Below are positions 41,053 to 50,423 of a stretch of 64,000 nucleotides of DNA, one piece after another. Source of the DNA: Lactobacillus sp. ESL0684 (GTDB lineage Bacteria > Bacillota > Bacilli > Lactobacillales > Lactobacillaceae); contig NZ_CP113941.1 of the NCBI RefSeq assembly GCF_029392675.1, positions 50,001-114,000 of the forward strand, written 5' to 3'. The notes under the pieces are model-generated. The model did not search any database, was not told where the DNA came from, and was given only the letters and a program-made list of their open reading frames with translations. Made by a program: the position numbers and the translations under genes. Positions within the stretch are counted from its first letter, which is position 1. Each line of letters starts with the position of its first letter.

Positions 41053-42249
41053 ATGAAAAATGGTCTTGTTAAAACAGCGGTAGTTGGCGTTGTTGCAGGG
41101 ATCATTGGCGGCGGGGTTTCTTATGTTGCCATTGATCAAATTAATAATGCTAACTTAAATAATAACAGTGCCCAGACTAGTGTTACTTCTAATAGTGCTA
41201 AGCTCTCTAAAAAGAGTGCTAAAACTAGTGGTGCAATGACCCCAGCTTATAACAACGTTAAGGGTGCAGTTGTGTCTGTTATTAATATGAAGCGACAGGC
41301 AAATAATAAGAGTAATTCTTTGTTTGATCTATTTGGTGATGATGACGACAATAATAGTAACAGTCAGGGCAAAGGTAAGTTACAGACTTATAGTGAAGGT
41401 TCCGGCGTTATTTATATGAAGTCGGGCAAAAAAGGTTATATTGTAACTAATAATCACGTTGTCTCTGGTAGTGATAAGGTGCAAGTGATGCTGACCAATG
41501 GTAAGACTGTCAATGCCCGAATCGTTGGTACTGATGAAACAACCGACCTTGCTGTGCTAGCCATTGATGCTAGTTATGTAAGTCAAACAGCTGAATTTGG
41601 CGATTCTAAGAGCCTAGCTCCTGGACAAAATGTGATTGCGGTTGGTTCACCTTTAGGTAGTGAATACGCGTCTACGGTCACTCAAGGGATTATTTCAGCA
41701 CCAGCACGTAACATTACTACGTCATCTGCTAATGAGCAGACGGTTATTCAAACTGATGCGGCAATTAATCCAGGGAATTCCGGTGGTGCTCTAGTCAACT
41801 CGGCTGGCCAAGTAATTGGAATTAACTCAATGAAGTTAGCCCAATCTAGTGATGGTACTTCAGTTGAAGGAATGGGCTTTGCGATTCCATCTAACGAAGT
41901 GGTTACGATTGTTAACCAGCTAGTTAAGAAGGGTAAAATTACGCGGCCACAATTAGGTGTTAAGGTAATTGCCCTAGAAGGAATTCCTGATAGCTACAAG
42001 AAGAGGCTCAATATAAAATCTGATTTGAAGAAGGGGATTTATGTTTCTTCAGTAACTAAGAGAGGTTCTGCTGCGGAAGCTGGGATTAAATCGGGTGATG
42101 TTATTACCAAGGTTGACAATAAATCTGTTTCAGATGTCGCTTCGTTACACAGCATCTTGTATAGTCATAAAGTCGGTGATACCGTCAATTTATCTGTTAA
42201 TCGGGATGGAAAAATGCTGAATTTAAAGGTTAAGTTGCAGGCTAATTAA
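41053..42249 (+). CDS. htrA: HtrA/DegP-type serine protease
   Basis: A 398-residue membrane-anchored quality-control protease. N-terminal anchor at ~residues 7-28, then a Ser/Asn/Lys-rich linker. The trypsin-like domain has catalytic H135 (NNHVV), D165 (TDLAVL) and S243 (GNSGGAL). A single PDZ domain (~295-390) follows. It degrades misfolded secreted proteins. In lactobacilli it always follows walJ. A terminator follows at 42276-42323. Confidence 0.97.
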   Translation: MKNGLVKTAVVGVVAGIIGGGVSYVAIDQINNANLNNNSAQTSVTSNSAKLSKKSAKTSGAMTPAYNNVKGAVVSVINMKRQANNKSNSLFDLFGDDDDNNSNSQGKGKLQTYSEGSGVIYMKSGKKGYIVTNNHVVSGSDKVQVMLTNGKTVNARIVGTDETTDLAVLAIDASYVSQTAEFGDSKSLAPGQNVIAVGSPLGSEYASTVTQGIISAPARNITTSSANEQTVIQTDAAINPGNSGGALVNSAGQVIGINSMKLAQSSDGTSVEGMGFAIPSNEVVTIVNQLVKKGKITRPQLGVKVIALEGIPDSYKKRLNIKSDLKKGIYVSSVTKRGSAAEAGIKSGDVITKVDNKSVSDVASLHSILYSHKVGDTVNLSVNRDGKMLNLKVKLQAN

Positions 42250-42275
42250 AGTTGCTAATATTCTTTATTTAAATA

Positions 42276-42323
42276 AAAAAAGGCTATGCTGGCTAGGTTT
42301 TATCCGCTAACATAGCTTTTTTA
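42276..42323 (+). terminator. Terminator of the wal-htrA operon
   Basis: AAAAAAGGCTATG pairs with CATAGCTTTTTT (42311-42322) across a 22-base loop. Confidence 0.8.
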
Positions 42324-42407
42324 TTAATAATTTTATTGCGAAACATCATTATGTTCGGAATTATAACTTGTCAAGTTTTTTAAAAGCAATAAAACGATGT
42401 TGATAAC

Positions 42408-42696
42408 TGTGTATAACTTTGTGGATTGTGTATAACTTTGCCAAAAAGGCTGCTAGATAGCTGTGGATAATCTGTTGATTGTGTGTAGATTACAGGTACT
42501 ATTTTTAGGAATAATTAGTCAAATATCCTAGTATAATAGCATTTATTGCCATACGTTTGTAAATTTGCGAATTAGAGATAATATGTGGGCAACTTTTTAA
42601 CAAAAAAATTTTAAAAAATCTGCAATCACAAATTAGGTGGCGAACAGAAGTTTTGACTACAAAATGTAGATTTTGCTTTTACACAGTTGTGGAAAA
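42408..42696. other. Cluster of DnaA-box-like sequences upstream of rlmH
   Basis: Six 9-mers in one orientation: TGTGTATAA (42408, 42427), TGTGGATTG (42420), TGTGGATAA (42462, a perfect complement of the TTATCCACA DnaA box), TGTGGGCAA (42584) and TGTGGAAAA (42688). The stretch from 42324 to 42738 holds no gene. Clusters of such sites are usual at or near origins or as DnaA-titrating loci. rlmH is often near the origin in Firmicutes. Confidence 0.55.
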
Positions 42697-42738
42697 CTGG
42701 GGTGGAAACAATGCGAATTAGGGGATAAAATAGAAGTT

Positions 42739-43218
42739 ATGAAGATTAAGATTGTATGTGTAGGTAAATTAAAAGAGAAGTATTTTCAGGCTGCCATTGC
42801 GGAATATTGCAAGCGTTTAAGTCGTTTTGCAAAAGTAGAACTAATACAAGTTGCAGATGAAAAGGCACCAGAAAAATACAGTTTAGCTCAGCAAGAACAG
42901 GTTAAAGCAATTGAGGGTAACCGAATTTTGAGTAAGATCCAGCCAAAAGACTATGTTTATGTAACTGCAATTAAGGGAAAAGAACGTAGTAGTGAGGAGT
43001 TTGCCCATGAATTGCAAGATTTGGCTACTTATGGACATTCAACGCTAACTTTTGTGATAGGTGGTAGTCTGGGGACTAGTCAGGCAGTGAATCAGCGTGC
43101 CGATAGTTTGCTCAGCTTTGGTAAGTTGACTATGCCGCACCAATTAATGAGGGTGGTCCTAATTGAACAGATTTATCGTGGTTTTATGATTAATAGTGGC
43201 AGTCCATATCATAAGTAA
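42739..43218 (+). CDS. rlmH: 23S rRNA (pseudouridine1915-N3)-methyltransferase RlmH
   Basis: A 159-residue SPOUT methyltransferase, exactly the family's length. It starts [15 protein letters not shown], and the AdoMet/knot region contains [18 protein letters not shown] and [19 protein letters not shown]. It methylates m3-pseudouridine 1915 of 23S rRNA. ATG 42739 gives the conserved start; upstream in-frame extension is not family-like. It stands alone. Confidence 0.97.
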   Translation: MKIKIVCVGKLKEKYFQAAIAEYCKRLSRFAKVELIQVADEKAPEKYSLAQQEQVKAIEGNRILSKIQPKDYVYVTAIKGKERSSEEFAHELQDLATYGHSTLTFVIGGSLGTSQAVNQRADSLLSFGKLTMPHQLMRVVLIEQIYRGFMINSGSPYHK

Positions 43219-43371
43219 TTGAATTACTGATGGTTAATTGCAAGTTGCTTAATCAAAAATTTGGTTGAACAATGAAGCTAGTGGAAGTATTATTAACAGA
43301 TAAGTAAATACCAGTAGATATAATGTAATAATGATTGTGAAATATAAGTTTAAAAGAATAAAGGTGATTAT

Positions 43372-43692
43372 ATGGTAGATAAGTATTCTGACTTTGATTA
43401 TGTTGGGTTGGCTAACAACTTGGCTGATGATATTTCTAATTGTGGTAATTTTGTTGTTTGGGCTTATTGGTATACAACTTATGATAAGCAAGAAGTATTT
43501 TTTGAATACTTTTATTTAGACAATCTTGAAGCTGCCATAACTAATCCGAAGTATCGTAGTGTAGCAGAAGTGGACCAACTGGTAATTGCAGAGTTACCAC
43601 TATTTTTCCGAAAGAAGATGGAGGCTGTAGATTTATTGCAGATCTTTGTTAAGGAAAATAGAGAATGGGGACAAAAGCAGTCACGGGATTAA
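43372..43692 (+). CDS. Hypothetical protein
   Basis: A 106-residue soluble, acidic, aromatic-rich protein (many Tyr, Phe, Trp near VVWAYWYTTYDK), without signal peptide. I recognise no family. AAAGGTG lies before the ATG and a bidirectional terminator follows. It sits between rlmH and an ECF transporter. Function unknown; the start could also be slightly shifted. Confidence 0.6.
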   Translation: MVDKYSDFDYVGLANNLADDISNCGNFVVWAYWYTTYDKQEVFFEYFYLDNLEAAITNPKYRSVAEVDQLVIAELPLFFRKKMEAVDLLQIFVKENREWGQKQSRD

Positions 43693-43708
43693 AAGGTTAA
43701 TAACTAGC

Positions 43709-43743
43709 AAAAAGACAGCAGGAATTAAACTGTTGTCTTTTTG
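43709..43743. terminator. Bidirectional terminator
   Basis: AAAAAGACAGCAG (43709-43721) pairs with CTGTTGTCTTTTT (43730-43742) with one wobble, between the hypothetical gene and the convergent ECF operon. Confidence 0.92.
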
Positions 43744-43744
43744 C

Positions 43745-44398
43745 TTATTTCAATGTAAAGAGGAAGAGGTTCGTTAAACAGAGTAAAAGTATACTCCATA
43801 ACCAATCACTGCGTTTAACTGTGATTGGCGCAATTATAGAACGCTGACCGCCTTCGCGGTATCCATGTGATTCCATTCCTTGGGCCAAATTATCGGCTGA
43901 ATTAAGGGCAACCAGAATGGCTTTAAAATAAAGTACTGGTGACCAAAAACTCAGATAAACACCGCGCATCATACCAGCAGTTCGGATTTGTTTAACCGCA
44001 TGCTTCATTAAAGGGATAATATTAAGAGCAGCTAGCACACCATAAGCAAATTTGCTTGGCAGCTTAAAATTTTGTTCAAATGAACGTGCCAATGATTCAG
44101 CACTAGTATTGCAGCTAACACAGGCAATCGAGAGCGTATAAACATAAATTCGACTTGATAGGCTCAAAGCATTATTAAGATTTGGCTGGGTGGTAAACCA
44201 GTATAAAGTAGCAAAAACGGTGATAGCAGCAATTAATGGTGCAAGTAGCAAAGTTAGCAGTTTTTTTATCGTAGTGTGGTGAACTAACAAGTAACCAATA
44301 CAAAATAAAATAATTAGTAAGTTAGTGGTTAGACTGACCTTGATGGAGATTTCGATAGAAATAATTAACGCTAAAATAAATTTGAAACTAGGATTCAT
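43745..44398 (-). CDS. ECF transporter T component (CbiQ/YkoC family)
   Basis: A 217-residue transmembrane protein with ~5-6 helices, and in the C-terminal third the conserved coupling-helix motifs of EcfT/CbiQ proteins, AGMMRGVYL and ADNLAQGMESHGYR. It would join the ATPase and a substrate-binding S component. It lies directly after the two-domain ATPase gene (stop at 44407); ATG 44398 has a GTGAGG ribosome site. TPP-riboswitch control upstream suggests thiamine or a thiamine precursor as the cargo, as for YkoEDC systems. Confidence 0.88.
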   Translation of the reverse strand: MNPSFKFILALIISIEISIKVSLTTNLLIILFCIGYLLVHHTTIKKLLTLLLAPLIAAITVFATLYWFTTQPNLNNALSLSSRIYVYTLSIACVSCNTSAESLARSFEQNFKLPSKFAYGVLAALNIIPLMKHAVKQIRTAGMMRGVYLSFWSPVLYFKAILVALNSADNLAQGMESHGYREGGQRSIIAPITVKRSDWLWSILLLCLTNLFLFTLK

Positions 44399-44406
44399 GA
44401 TTGACC

Positions 44407-45765
44407 TCACTTAGTAGAATAGCTCAAATGCTGATGTTGCAAGACTAGATGATAGTCGCACCAAGGGGCTAAGTTATGTAAATCATGACTGATAATTAAA
44501 AAGGTTTGGTGGCGAGCTTGCTGACTTTCTTGCATGAGCTGGACAACTTTTTTACTGGAGGCTTCATCTAATCCACTTAATGGTTCGTCAAATAGCAATA
44601 CGTCTTGATTAGTTAGTAGCATTAAAAAGATTTGTAGTTTCTTTTGTTGACCTCCCGAAAGTGTGTAAACAACTTGATCTAGGTGCTGGTCTAAATCAAG
44701 ATAGTTCAATGTTTGATTGATTTTTTCAGAGGTAAAGAATGGATTTAATCCTTGTTTTTTACTCAAAGCAATTTCGTCGGCAACTGTGACACTTAAGAAT
44801 TGATCCGTGGCATTTTGAAAAACTTGTGCCACGTTAAGCAAGTATTTTCGAGCGCTTAACTTGCTAATCTCCTGATCATAATATGCAATACTGCCAATGT
44901 AAGGGATCATCTTGGTGAGTGCATTAAATAATGAAGTTTTACCAGTACCGTTAGCCCCAGTAATGAGAGTTGTTTTTCCAGCAGCAATTTTAAGCTCAGG
45001 TTGTTGTAATAGCAGTCGCTTGTGAGCAATTTGGACATTAGTTAAGGTGAAACAAGCAGCCTTGTTATTTGGGACAGCGAAGCAGTAGGAGGCAGCAGTC
45101 TGCCCCTGTGTCAACAGCTGGTCTTTTTCATGATCAGATAGTTTAGTGATTGTACCATTTTTGAATTGAAAGAGATAATCGCAAATGCCGGCATAATCGT
45201 TTAATAGGTGGTCACTAACAATAATAGTTTTACCCTGAGTTTGTAATTGTCCGAGCTTGTCAATTAGAAATCTGCGTGCTTCAGGATCACAACTGGCAAA
45301 AGGCTCGTCTAATAGAAAAAGGTCAAGGTCCATTGCGACCAAAACAGCGAGGGCAACCCGTTGTTGTTCACCGCCTGACATAGTATTAATCTTTTGATCA
45401 AGTAGCTGCTTAATTTGGGTAAATTCTACACCGTGAGCCAATCGCTGGGAATATTGTTCAGGAGAGACTTGTAAATTTTCAAGTGCAAAGATGATTTCTT
45501 CACGAGGTGTGGCCATAGTAAACTGTTCACCAGCGTGTTGAAACATCATGCCGGCTTGTAATCCATCAAGATCAACGTTTCCAGTAGTTTGACCAGCGTA
45601 TTTAGGATACAAACCAGCAAGAATTTTTAAAATAGTTGATTTACCACAGCCAGTTGGTCCAATTAAAAGCGAAAATTTAGCTGTTGGGATTGTTAAATTA
45701 ATTTGATTAAGAATTTTGGTATTTTGATTATATGAAAAACAGAGATTGTTAGTTGTGATTGACAT
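44407..45765 (-). CDS. ECF transporter ATPase with two ABC domains (YkoD type)
   Basis: A 452-residue protein with two tandem ABC ATPase domains. Walker A GPTGCGKST (~36-44) and GANGTGKTS (~270), ABC signatures MSGGEQQR and LSGGQQKK, and Walker B LFLLDEPFAS and VLLFDEPLSG. This fusion of the two ECF ATPases is typical of the YkoD-like branch. A TPP riboswitch with a terminator platform lies directly upstream on the same strand, so the cargo is thiamine, HMP or a related compound. No S component (ykoE, thiT) is encoded in the window. Confidence 0.9.
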   Translation of the reverse strand: MSITTNNLCFSYNQNTKILNQINLTIPTAKFSLLIGPTGCGKSTILKILAGLYPKYAGQTTGNVDLDGLQAGMMFQHAGEQFTMATPREEIIFALENLQVSPEQYSQRLAHGVEFTQIKQLLDQKINTMSGGEQQRVALAVLVAMDLDLFLLDEPFASCDPEARRFLIDKLGQLQTQGKTIIVSDHLLNDYAGICDYLFQFKNGTITKLSDHEKDQLLTQGQTAASYCFAVPNNKAACFTLTNVQIAHKRLLLQQPELKIAAGKTTLITGANGTGKTSLFNALTKMIPYIGSIAYYDQEISKLSARKYLLNVAQVFQNATDQFLSVTVADEIALSKKQGLNPFFTSEKINQTLNYLDLDQHLDQVVYTLSGGQQKKLQIFLMLLTNQDVLLFDEPLSGLDEASSKKVVQLMQESQQARHQTFLIISHDLHNLAPWCDYHLVLQHQHLSYSTK

Positions 45766-45777
45766 TTTTTCACCAAA

Positions 45778-45893
45778 TAAAAAGTCGTCAAGGAAAAACT
45801 CGACGACGCAAAAACGTTAATTTTCCCTTCGCTGGTATTAGCCATAGCAGGTTCAATGGGTATCTTCTCAGCCAAACGGCACCCCGATGTTGT
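45778..45893 (-). promoter_or_regulatory. TPP riboswitch (THI element) with terminator platform
   Basis: On the minus strand the aptamer reads CGGGGTGCC … GGCTGAGA … ACCCATTGAACCTG … TAATACCAGCGAAGGGA (plus-strand 45823-45893), carrying the CTGAGA and GCGNAGGGA marks of the THI box. A GTCGTC…GACGAC hairpin with T5 (plus 45779-45808) follows just before the ATPase start, giving premature termination when thiamine pyrophosphate is bound. Confidence 0.95.
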
Positions 45894-46004
45894 TTGGCTA
45901 AATTGTACAAGAAAAAATGTCCTTTGTCTAGTTTTTCATCATTAAACTGCTTTTTTGTTATATAATTGAACTATGAAAATAAACTAAGATTAGGTGGTGA
46001 AATC

Positions 46005-46943
46005 ATGGCAGTAGTTAAACTGGAACAATATTTACTCAGTATTTTGCATGCAACTACAGCAGATACCAATGAGTTACGGTTAAATTCAGGAAATAAAAAT
46101 TTTGACCTATTTACAATTTTGCTTGAAAATCATAATACTGGTGTCCATCGTTATCAAGCAAGCAGCTATCAACTGCTTTATGTGGCAGCAGGTGAAATAA
46201 AAATTAAGGTCGATAACTATGAATATCGGCTCAAGCCGGGAAATATGCTTTTTTTGTTGAATAAGTGTGAATATGAGATACAACAGCAAACAAATAGTGG
46301 GGTATTGGTTAAACTAGAATTTAGTTTACAAAAGCTAGGGCAGTATTTCCCAGGAAATACTGGTTCGCGTACTGCGTCAGAGCGGGAAATTATCAAGCAG
46401 TTGGAACAGAAATTGGAACAACAGCGATTTTTATATCTTAAAAATACTGAATTATCAGAACCAGTTCAATTAATAAATAAAATAATTGATGAATATCTAC
46501 AAGCAAATTTATTTGCTAAAGAAATTATTGCGGCCGAATTAAAATTGTTGTTGATTACTACTATCAGAAAGCAAGACTTGAACGCTGCACCAGCAACAAC
46601 TATGGAATTTGCCGGAACAGAACTTGATCGCTATATTGATGCCAATTTTGCTGATATTACTTTAGCAGAAGCAGCCAAACATTTTGGCTTAAATCCTAAT
46701 TATTTTTCAAGCCTAGTTAAACAAAAAACGGGGAAGAGTTTTGTCGAACATGTTGATGAGCGAAGGATGCAAGAAGCCCGTAATTTGCTAGCCCGACCAG
46801 ATATCTCGGTTAAGGAAATTATCACTTTAGTGGGATATCAAGGAAAATCCTTTTTTTATAAGAAGTTTAATGAATATTATCATCAAACACCGGTTCAGAT
46901 GAGGTCGGAGTTATTTAGACAAGCTAATATTAATTTAAAATAG
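46005..46943 (+). CDS. AraC-family transcriptional regulator
   Basis: A 312-residue regulator with an N-terminal AraC-type cupin arm (~20-140, YRLKPGNMLFLLN the most conserved strand) and a C-terminal double helix-turn-helix (~205-305, LAEAAKHFGLNPNYFSSLVKQKTGKSF and VGYQGKSFFYKKF). It opens divergently to the ECF operon. ATG 46005 has TTAGGTGG and follows a promoter TATAAT at 45961-45966; an earlier ATG at 45973 would precede the transcription start. Effector likely a sugar. No target gene lies next to it. Confidence 0.88.
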   Translation: MAVVKLEQYLLSILHATTADTNELRLNSGNKNFDLFTILLENHNTGVHRYQASSYQLLYVAAGEIKIKVDNYEYRLKPGNMLFLLNKCEYEIQQQTNSGVLVKLEFSLQKLGQYFPGNTGSRTASEREIIKQLEQKLEQQRFLYLKNTELSEPVQLINKIIDEYLQANLFAKEIIAAELKLLLITTIRKQDLNAAPATTMEFAGTELDRYIDANFADITLAEAAKHFGLNPNYFSSLVKQKTGKSFVEHVDERRMQEARNLLARPDISVKEIITLVGYQGKSFFYKKFNEYYHQTPVQMRSELFRQANINLK

Positions 46944-46956
46944 AATAGTATCAATG

Positions 46957-46985
46957 GTGATTCGGTCAGAATCGCTATTTTTGTT
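46957..46985 (+). terminator. Terminator of the AraC gene
   Basis: TGATTC and GAATCG(C) arms around GGTCA are followed by T5; moderate stability. Confidence 0.6.
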
Positions 46986-47035
46986 GCACTAAAAAACCGA
47001 TCAAAGAATAAGTTCTCTGGTCGGGCAGTGAAAAA

Positions 47036-47920
47036 TTACATTTTTTCTAGTCGCTTAATTCGGTCTGCAGTTGCTGGATGGCTGTCAAATAAGTTTTTCT
47101 TATGTAATGGATTCTCAATATATAATCCACGACTGCTTGGATCAGCCTGTTGCATTGGCTCACTGTGTTCAATCTTAGTTAAAGCAGAAATTAGTCCCTG
47201 TGGATTTCGGGTTAGTTCAACTGATGAAGCATCGGCTAAATATTCGCGATTACGTGATAACGCCATTTGGGCCAGACTGGCACACAATGGACCGAGAATT
47301 AACACAAATAAAATTGCAATAATTTTAAATATTAAAACCGCCTTGTTGTCATCATGATCGTCATTGTCGCGATCATCATCAAACCACCAGATGTAACGAC
47401 TAGCAATACCTGAAATATAGGAAATAACGCCCACTAAAACAGTAGCTACGGTTGAAAGGCGAATATCATAGTTTCGAATGTGTGAAACTTCATGACCTAG
47501 AACTCCCTCGAGCTCTTCACGATTCATCATGGTTAATAAACCTTGAGTGACTGCAATAGCGCTGTGCTCGGGATCACGACCAGTCGCAAAAGCATTAGGG
47601 CTAGGATCATTAATAATAAAAACTCGCGGCATTGGCACGCGACCCACTAAGGCCATATCTTGTACAATATGCCATAATTCTGGATTGTCTGATTCGTGAA
47701 CTTCTTGGGCATGATTAAGGTTCATTACCATATTTGCAGGATCATGCATAACTATCAATAGATAGATTGCACTAACAATTAGGGCAAGGATTAAACCGCT
47801 CCAAGGTGTCCCACCAAAAAGATAGCCTAATCCTGAACCAACTAAAGCAAGAATAATTATGAATAACACCATAATCAAGCCTGTTTTACGCTTATTACTG
47901 GCGATTTGTTGAAATAGCAT
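47036..47920 (-). CDS. htpX: Zinc metalloprotease HtpX
   Basis: A 294-residue membrane protease with two N-terminal membrane helices, a zinc motif HEVSH (H143, E144, H147), another glutamate in NREYLADASSVEL, and two further membrane helices before it. It degrades misfolded membrane proteins. It lies 14 bp after lemA, a conserved pair in Gram-positive bacteria. Confidence 0.95.
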   Translation of the reverse strand: MLFQQIASNKRKTGLIMVLFIIILALVGSGLGYLFGGTPWSGLILALIVSAIYLLIVMHDPANMVMNLNHAQEVHESDNPELWHIVQDMALVGRVPMPRVFIINDPSPNAFATGRDPEHSAIAVTQGLLTMMNREELEGVLGHEVSHIRNYDIRLSTVATVLVGVISYISGIASRYIWWFDDDRDNDDHDDNKAVLIFKIIAILFVLILGPLCASLAQMALSRNREYLADASSVELTRNPQGLISALTKIEHSEPMQQADPSSRGLYIENPLHKKNLFDSHPATADRIKRLEKM

Positions 47921-47934
47921 GGTTGATCCTATTA

Positions 47935-48495
47935 TTAAAACTTAACTTTAGGTGCTTCTTTTTCAGCTTCACTTGTTTGCAAATAATCGACTTTTTGGAA
48001 GCCATGAATTCGCGCAACCATATTAGATGGAAAAGTTAATAGCTTTTGATCATAAAGGGCAGCTGAAGAATTATAAAGTTGCCGAGAATAAGCAATTTTA
48101 TTTTCGGTATTGGTCAATTCTTCTTGTAGTTTCATGAAGTTTTGGTTGGCTTTTAAATCAGGATAATTTTCCTGTAAAGCAAAAACTGATTTCAGCGCAT
48201 CTGAAATCTGGTTTGATACCTTTAACGCTTGCGCCCGGTCATCACTAGGAATCGCAGTCAATTGATTCCGTAATTGCACCACTTCGGCTAAAGTACTTTT
48301 TTCATGTTTAGCATAGCCTTTAGTGGTTTCTACAAGATTGGGAATTAAATCATTACGCCGCTTTAGCTGCACGTCAATTTGACTCCAAGATTCATCAGTA
48401 TATACCTTAGATTTTTGTAGTGAATTATAGCTGGTAATATAGATAGCAACTAACAGAATAATGATAATTAGAATTATCCACATTAATGGTGACAT
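47935..48495 (-). CDS. lemA: LemA family protein
   Basis: A 186-residue LemA protein with an N-terminal membrane helix (~6-24, IILIIIILLVAIYITSY), then helical coiled domain with YTDESWSQIDVQLKRRNDLIPNLVETTKGYAKHE-type conserved patches (partly). It anchors a coiled domain outside or inside the membrane; function poorly defined. A good AAAAGGAG precedes the ATG. It is in an operon with htpX. Confidence 0.93.
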   Translation of the reverse strand: MSPLMWIILIIIILLVAIYITSYNSLQKSKVYTDESWSQIDVQLKRRNDLIPNLVETTKGYAKHEKSTLAEVVQLRNQLTAIPSDDRAQALKVSNQISDALKSVFALQENYPDLKANQNFMKLQEELTNTENKIAYSRQLYNSSAALYDQKLLTFPSNMVARIHGFQKVDYLQTSEAEKEAPKVKF

Positions 48496-48571
48496 ATTTT
48501 TCTCCTTTTAATCTAGCTTAATCTAATTATAACTAACTTCTGCTTTTTTTGGAAATAGTAACGAACTGGTT

Positions 48572-49672
48572 TTAAATGAGTAATAAAATTCCTCCGATAA
48601 TTGTTAAGATAACTAAACCAGCGATTTGCATCAATAGCCATTTCTTAAAGAATTCACCTTTTGAAACTGTCCCATTTTCAGTAAAGGTTTTTAGAACTAA
48701 CATGTTCGCCATTGAACCAATTGGCGAGCCAAAGCCACCAATATTTGATCCCAAAAATAGGGCTTCAGCGTACGGCGTGAACTTCCCAACTAAAATCGTA
48801 GCTGGCACATTACTAATAATCTGGCTAGAAACAATCGAGGTAAGATAAGTTGACCCCTCTGAATTAATCATGGTGTGAATTAAGGTCACAATGACCGGAA
48901 TCTGTTGGATATCACTAATAAAAATAAAGAAACAGGTAAAAGTTAGCAATAAAGCATAATCAACTCTAAGTAGTATCTTAGGATTGATTAATAGTGCCAA
49001 AATGATGGCAGCTATCATTGGCCAAGCTACATTAACCACCTTAAAAACGCCCAAAAAGAAAAAGGCAAAAACCATTGTAGTGATGATTGTTGGCCGAACA
49101 CTTATTTTAACTGGTGTAGTTTTTTGAATTGGAATCTGTTTACGAGGAATAAAGTGAAAAATAATAAAGGCAATAATTAACGAAGCAATCAGATAAGGCA
49201 GCGACCAAGAAAAGAATTTTAGGGCACTGACTGAATATTTACTGACTAAAAAGATGTTATGTGGATTACCCCAAGGCGTAAATGCCGCTCCAATGTTTGC
49301 TCCCATACCAATTAAGGTAACAGGCAATATTTGCGGTAAATTATACTTTTTGGCAATATTGAGATATAATGGAATTAGTGTAAGCGCTGTTATGTCGTTA
49401 CCTAAAAACATCCCAGCAATAATAGCTAATAGCGTAAATAGAATATTTAGTTTACGTGTGTTATCTGCAATACTCGTTAATTTATACGCCAGCACGTCCA
49501 AAACATGCAAGTAGGCATATATTTGAATAATGACTAGCATCGCGGCTACCGAAAATATCGTGTGTAAGTTAATGTCCTCGAGCCGCGGTCTAGCAAAAAA
49601 AAGGCTGATTATAGTTACTACAGCAGTAATTTGTAAGATTCTGTCGTTAGCGATTTTTTTCAAGACGGTCAT
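48572..49672 (-). CDS. Anion permease of the ArsB/NhaD (ion transporter) superfamily
   Basis: A 366-residue protein with 10-11 membrane helices and the ion-transporter-superfamily motif GMGANIGAAFTPWGNPHNIF in the middle and a matching GSNIGGFGSPIGSMANML near the C-terminus (two pseudo-symmetric halves). The family transports dicarboxylates, citrate, arsenite or Na+. ATG at 49672 has GAAAGGGG; a longer start would lack it. Substrate unknown. It is monocistronic, and points away from its neighbours. Confidence 0.8.
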   Translation of the reverse strand: MTVLKKIANDRILQITAVVTIISLFFARPRLEDINLHTIFSVAAMLVIIQIYAYLHVLDVLAYKLTSIADNTRKLNILFTLLAIIAGMFLGNDITALTLIPLYLNIAKKYNLPQILPVTLIGMGANIGAAFTPWGNPHNIFLVSKYSVSALKFFSWSLPYLIASLIIAFIIFHFIPRKQIPIQKTTPVKISVRPTIITTMVFAFFFLGVFKVVNVAWPMIAAIILALLINPKILLRVDYALLLTFTCFFIFISDIQQIPVIVTLIHTMINSEGSTYLTSIVSSQIISNVPATILVGKFTPYAEALFLGSNIGGFGSPIGSMANMLVLKTFTENGTVSKGEFFKKWLLMQIAGLVILTIIGGILLLI

Positions 49673-49858
49673 AAAATGTCCCCTTTCGCAAGTTACAATC
49701 ATCTAAAGTCATTACTTCTATTTTGAGCTTTTTTTTTGCTGTATGCAATAATAAATTTGTAATCATAATGAAGTCTGGCTAATAAACAAGAACTTTGCTT
49801 TCCTATATTATTATATACTATACTTTAGTTAGTAGTTAAAGATAAGGGGGATTTAGTT

Positions 49859-50254
49859 ATGGATAATGTTCAAATGAATTTAAAGCCAGCTGCCGAAAAG
49901 AAGCTTAACAGACGTGTTCAAGCTGGTCAGGTGGTTTTACTAACGTTAAATGACGGTTCTAATGAATATTCTAAAGTTGGTGGTACCTGCTCAATTGGAG
50001 CTAATTTTCAATTTGTTATTTTAGCTGCCAAAGATCCAGCTTTCACAATAAAGGTAACCAATAATGCTGGTCTTGACCTATATACTAGTCCGGCTGAGAT
50101 GCAATTTTTAGGCAACGATTTAGTTGTTGATGAAAAAGATGCTACGTTGAATTTAGCTGATGACAGTGGCGTAATTGACGGTGCAGTTTCGATTAATGAA
50201 TATGAACCATCGGCAGTAACTGCTAAAGATATGCAAGAGGGTAAGACTTGCTAG
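49859..50254 (+). CDS. Iron-sulfur biosynthesis-like (HesB-type) domain protein, provisional
   Basis: A 131-residue soluble protein. The all-beta pattern (VVLLTLNDGSNEYSK … FQFVILAAKD … TIKVTNNAGLDLYTSPAEMQFLGNDLVVDEKDATLNLADDSGVID-type region) resembles the Fe-S biosynthesis family as annotated in lactobacilli, but the Cys ligands of true IscA/HesB are not conserved: it has Cys57 and a C-terminal Cys131 only. AAGGGGG precedes the ATG. A terminator follows (50276-50308). Treat the family as tentative. Confidence 0.5.
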   Translation: MDNVQMNLKPAAEKKLNRRVQAGQVVLLTLNDGSNEYSKVGGTCSIGANFQFVILAAKDPAFTIKVTNNAGLDLYTSPAEMQFLGNDLVVDEKDATLNLADDSGVIDGAVSINEYEPSAVTAKDMQEGKTC

Positions 50255-50275
50255 TTTAAAAAGATGTAACTTTAT

Positions 50276-50308
50276 AAATAATCTGCAATTACGGCAGGTT
50301 ATTTTTTT
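50276..50308 (+). terminator. Terminator
   Basis: AATAATCTGC (50277-50286) and GCAGGTTATT (50294-50303), followed by T7. Confidence 0.85.
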
Positions 50309-50423
50309 GAAATCCTACTTTCTGCTGGATCTTACTTATTAAAATCGGTTAAATCTTGCCTAGAAAGCTTTAACATGGTAAACTAAGTGAGATTTTCGAA
50401 AATCTGAAAGGAAGTATAGTACT

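Noticed and set aside
43249-43491. An 80-codon hydrophobic minus-strand frame
   Set aside because: It overlaps the better supported gene at 43372 and its leader, has no ribosome site, and its composition is that of A/T-rich noncoding DNA.
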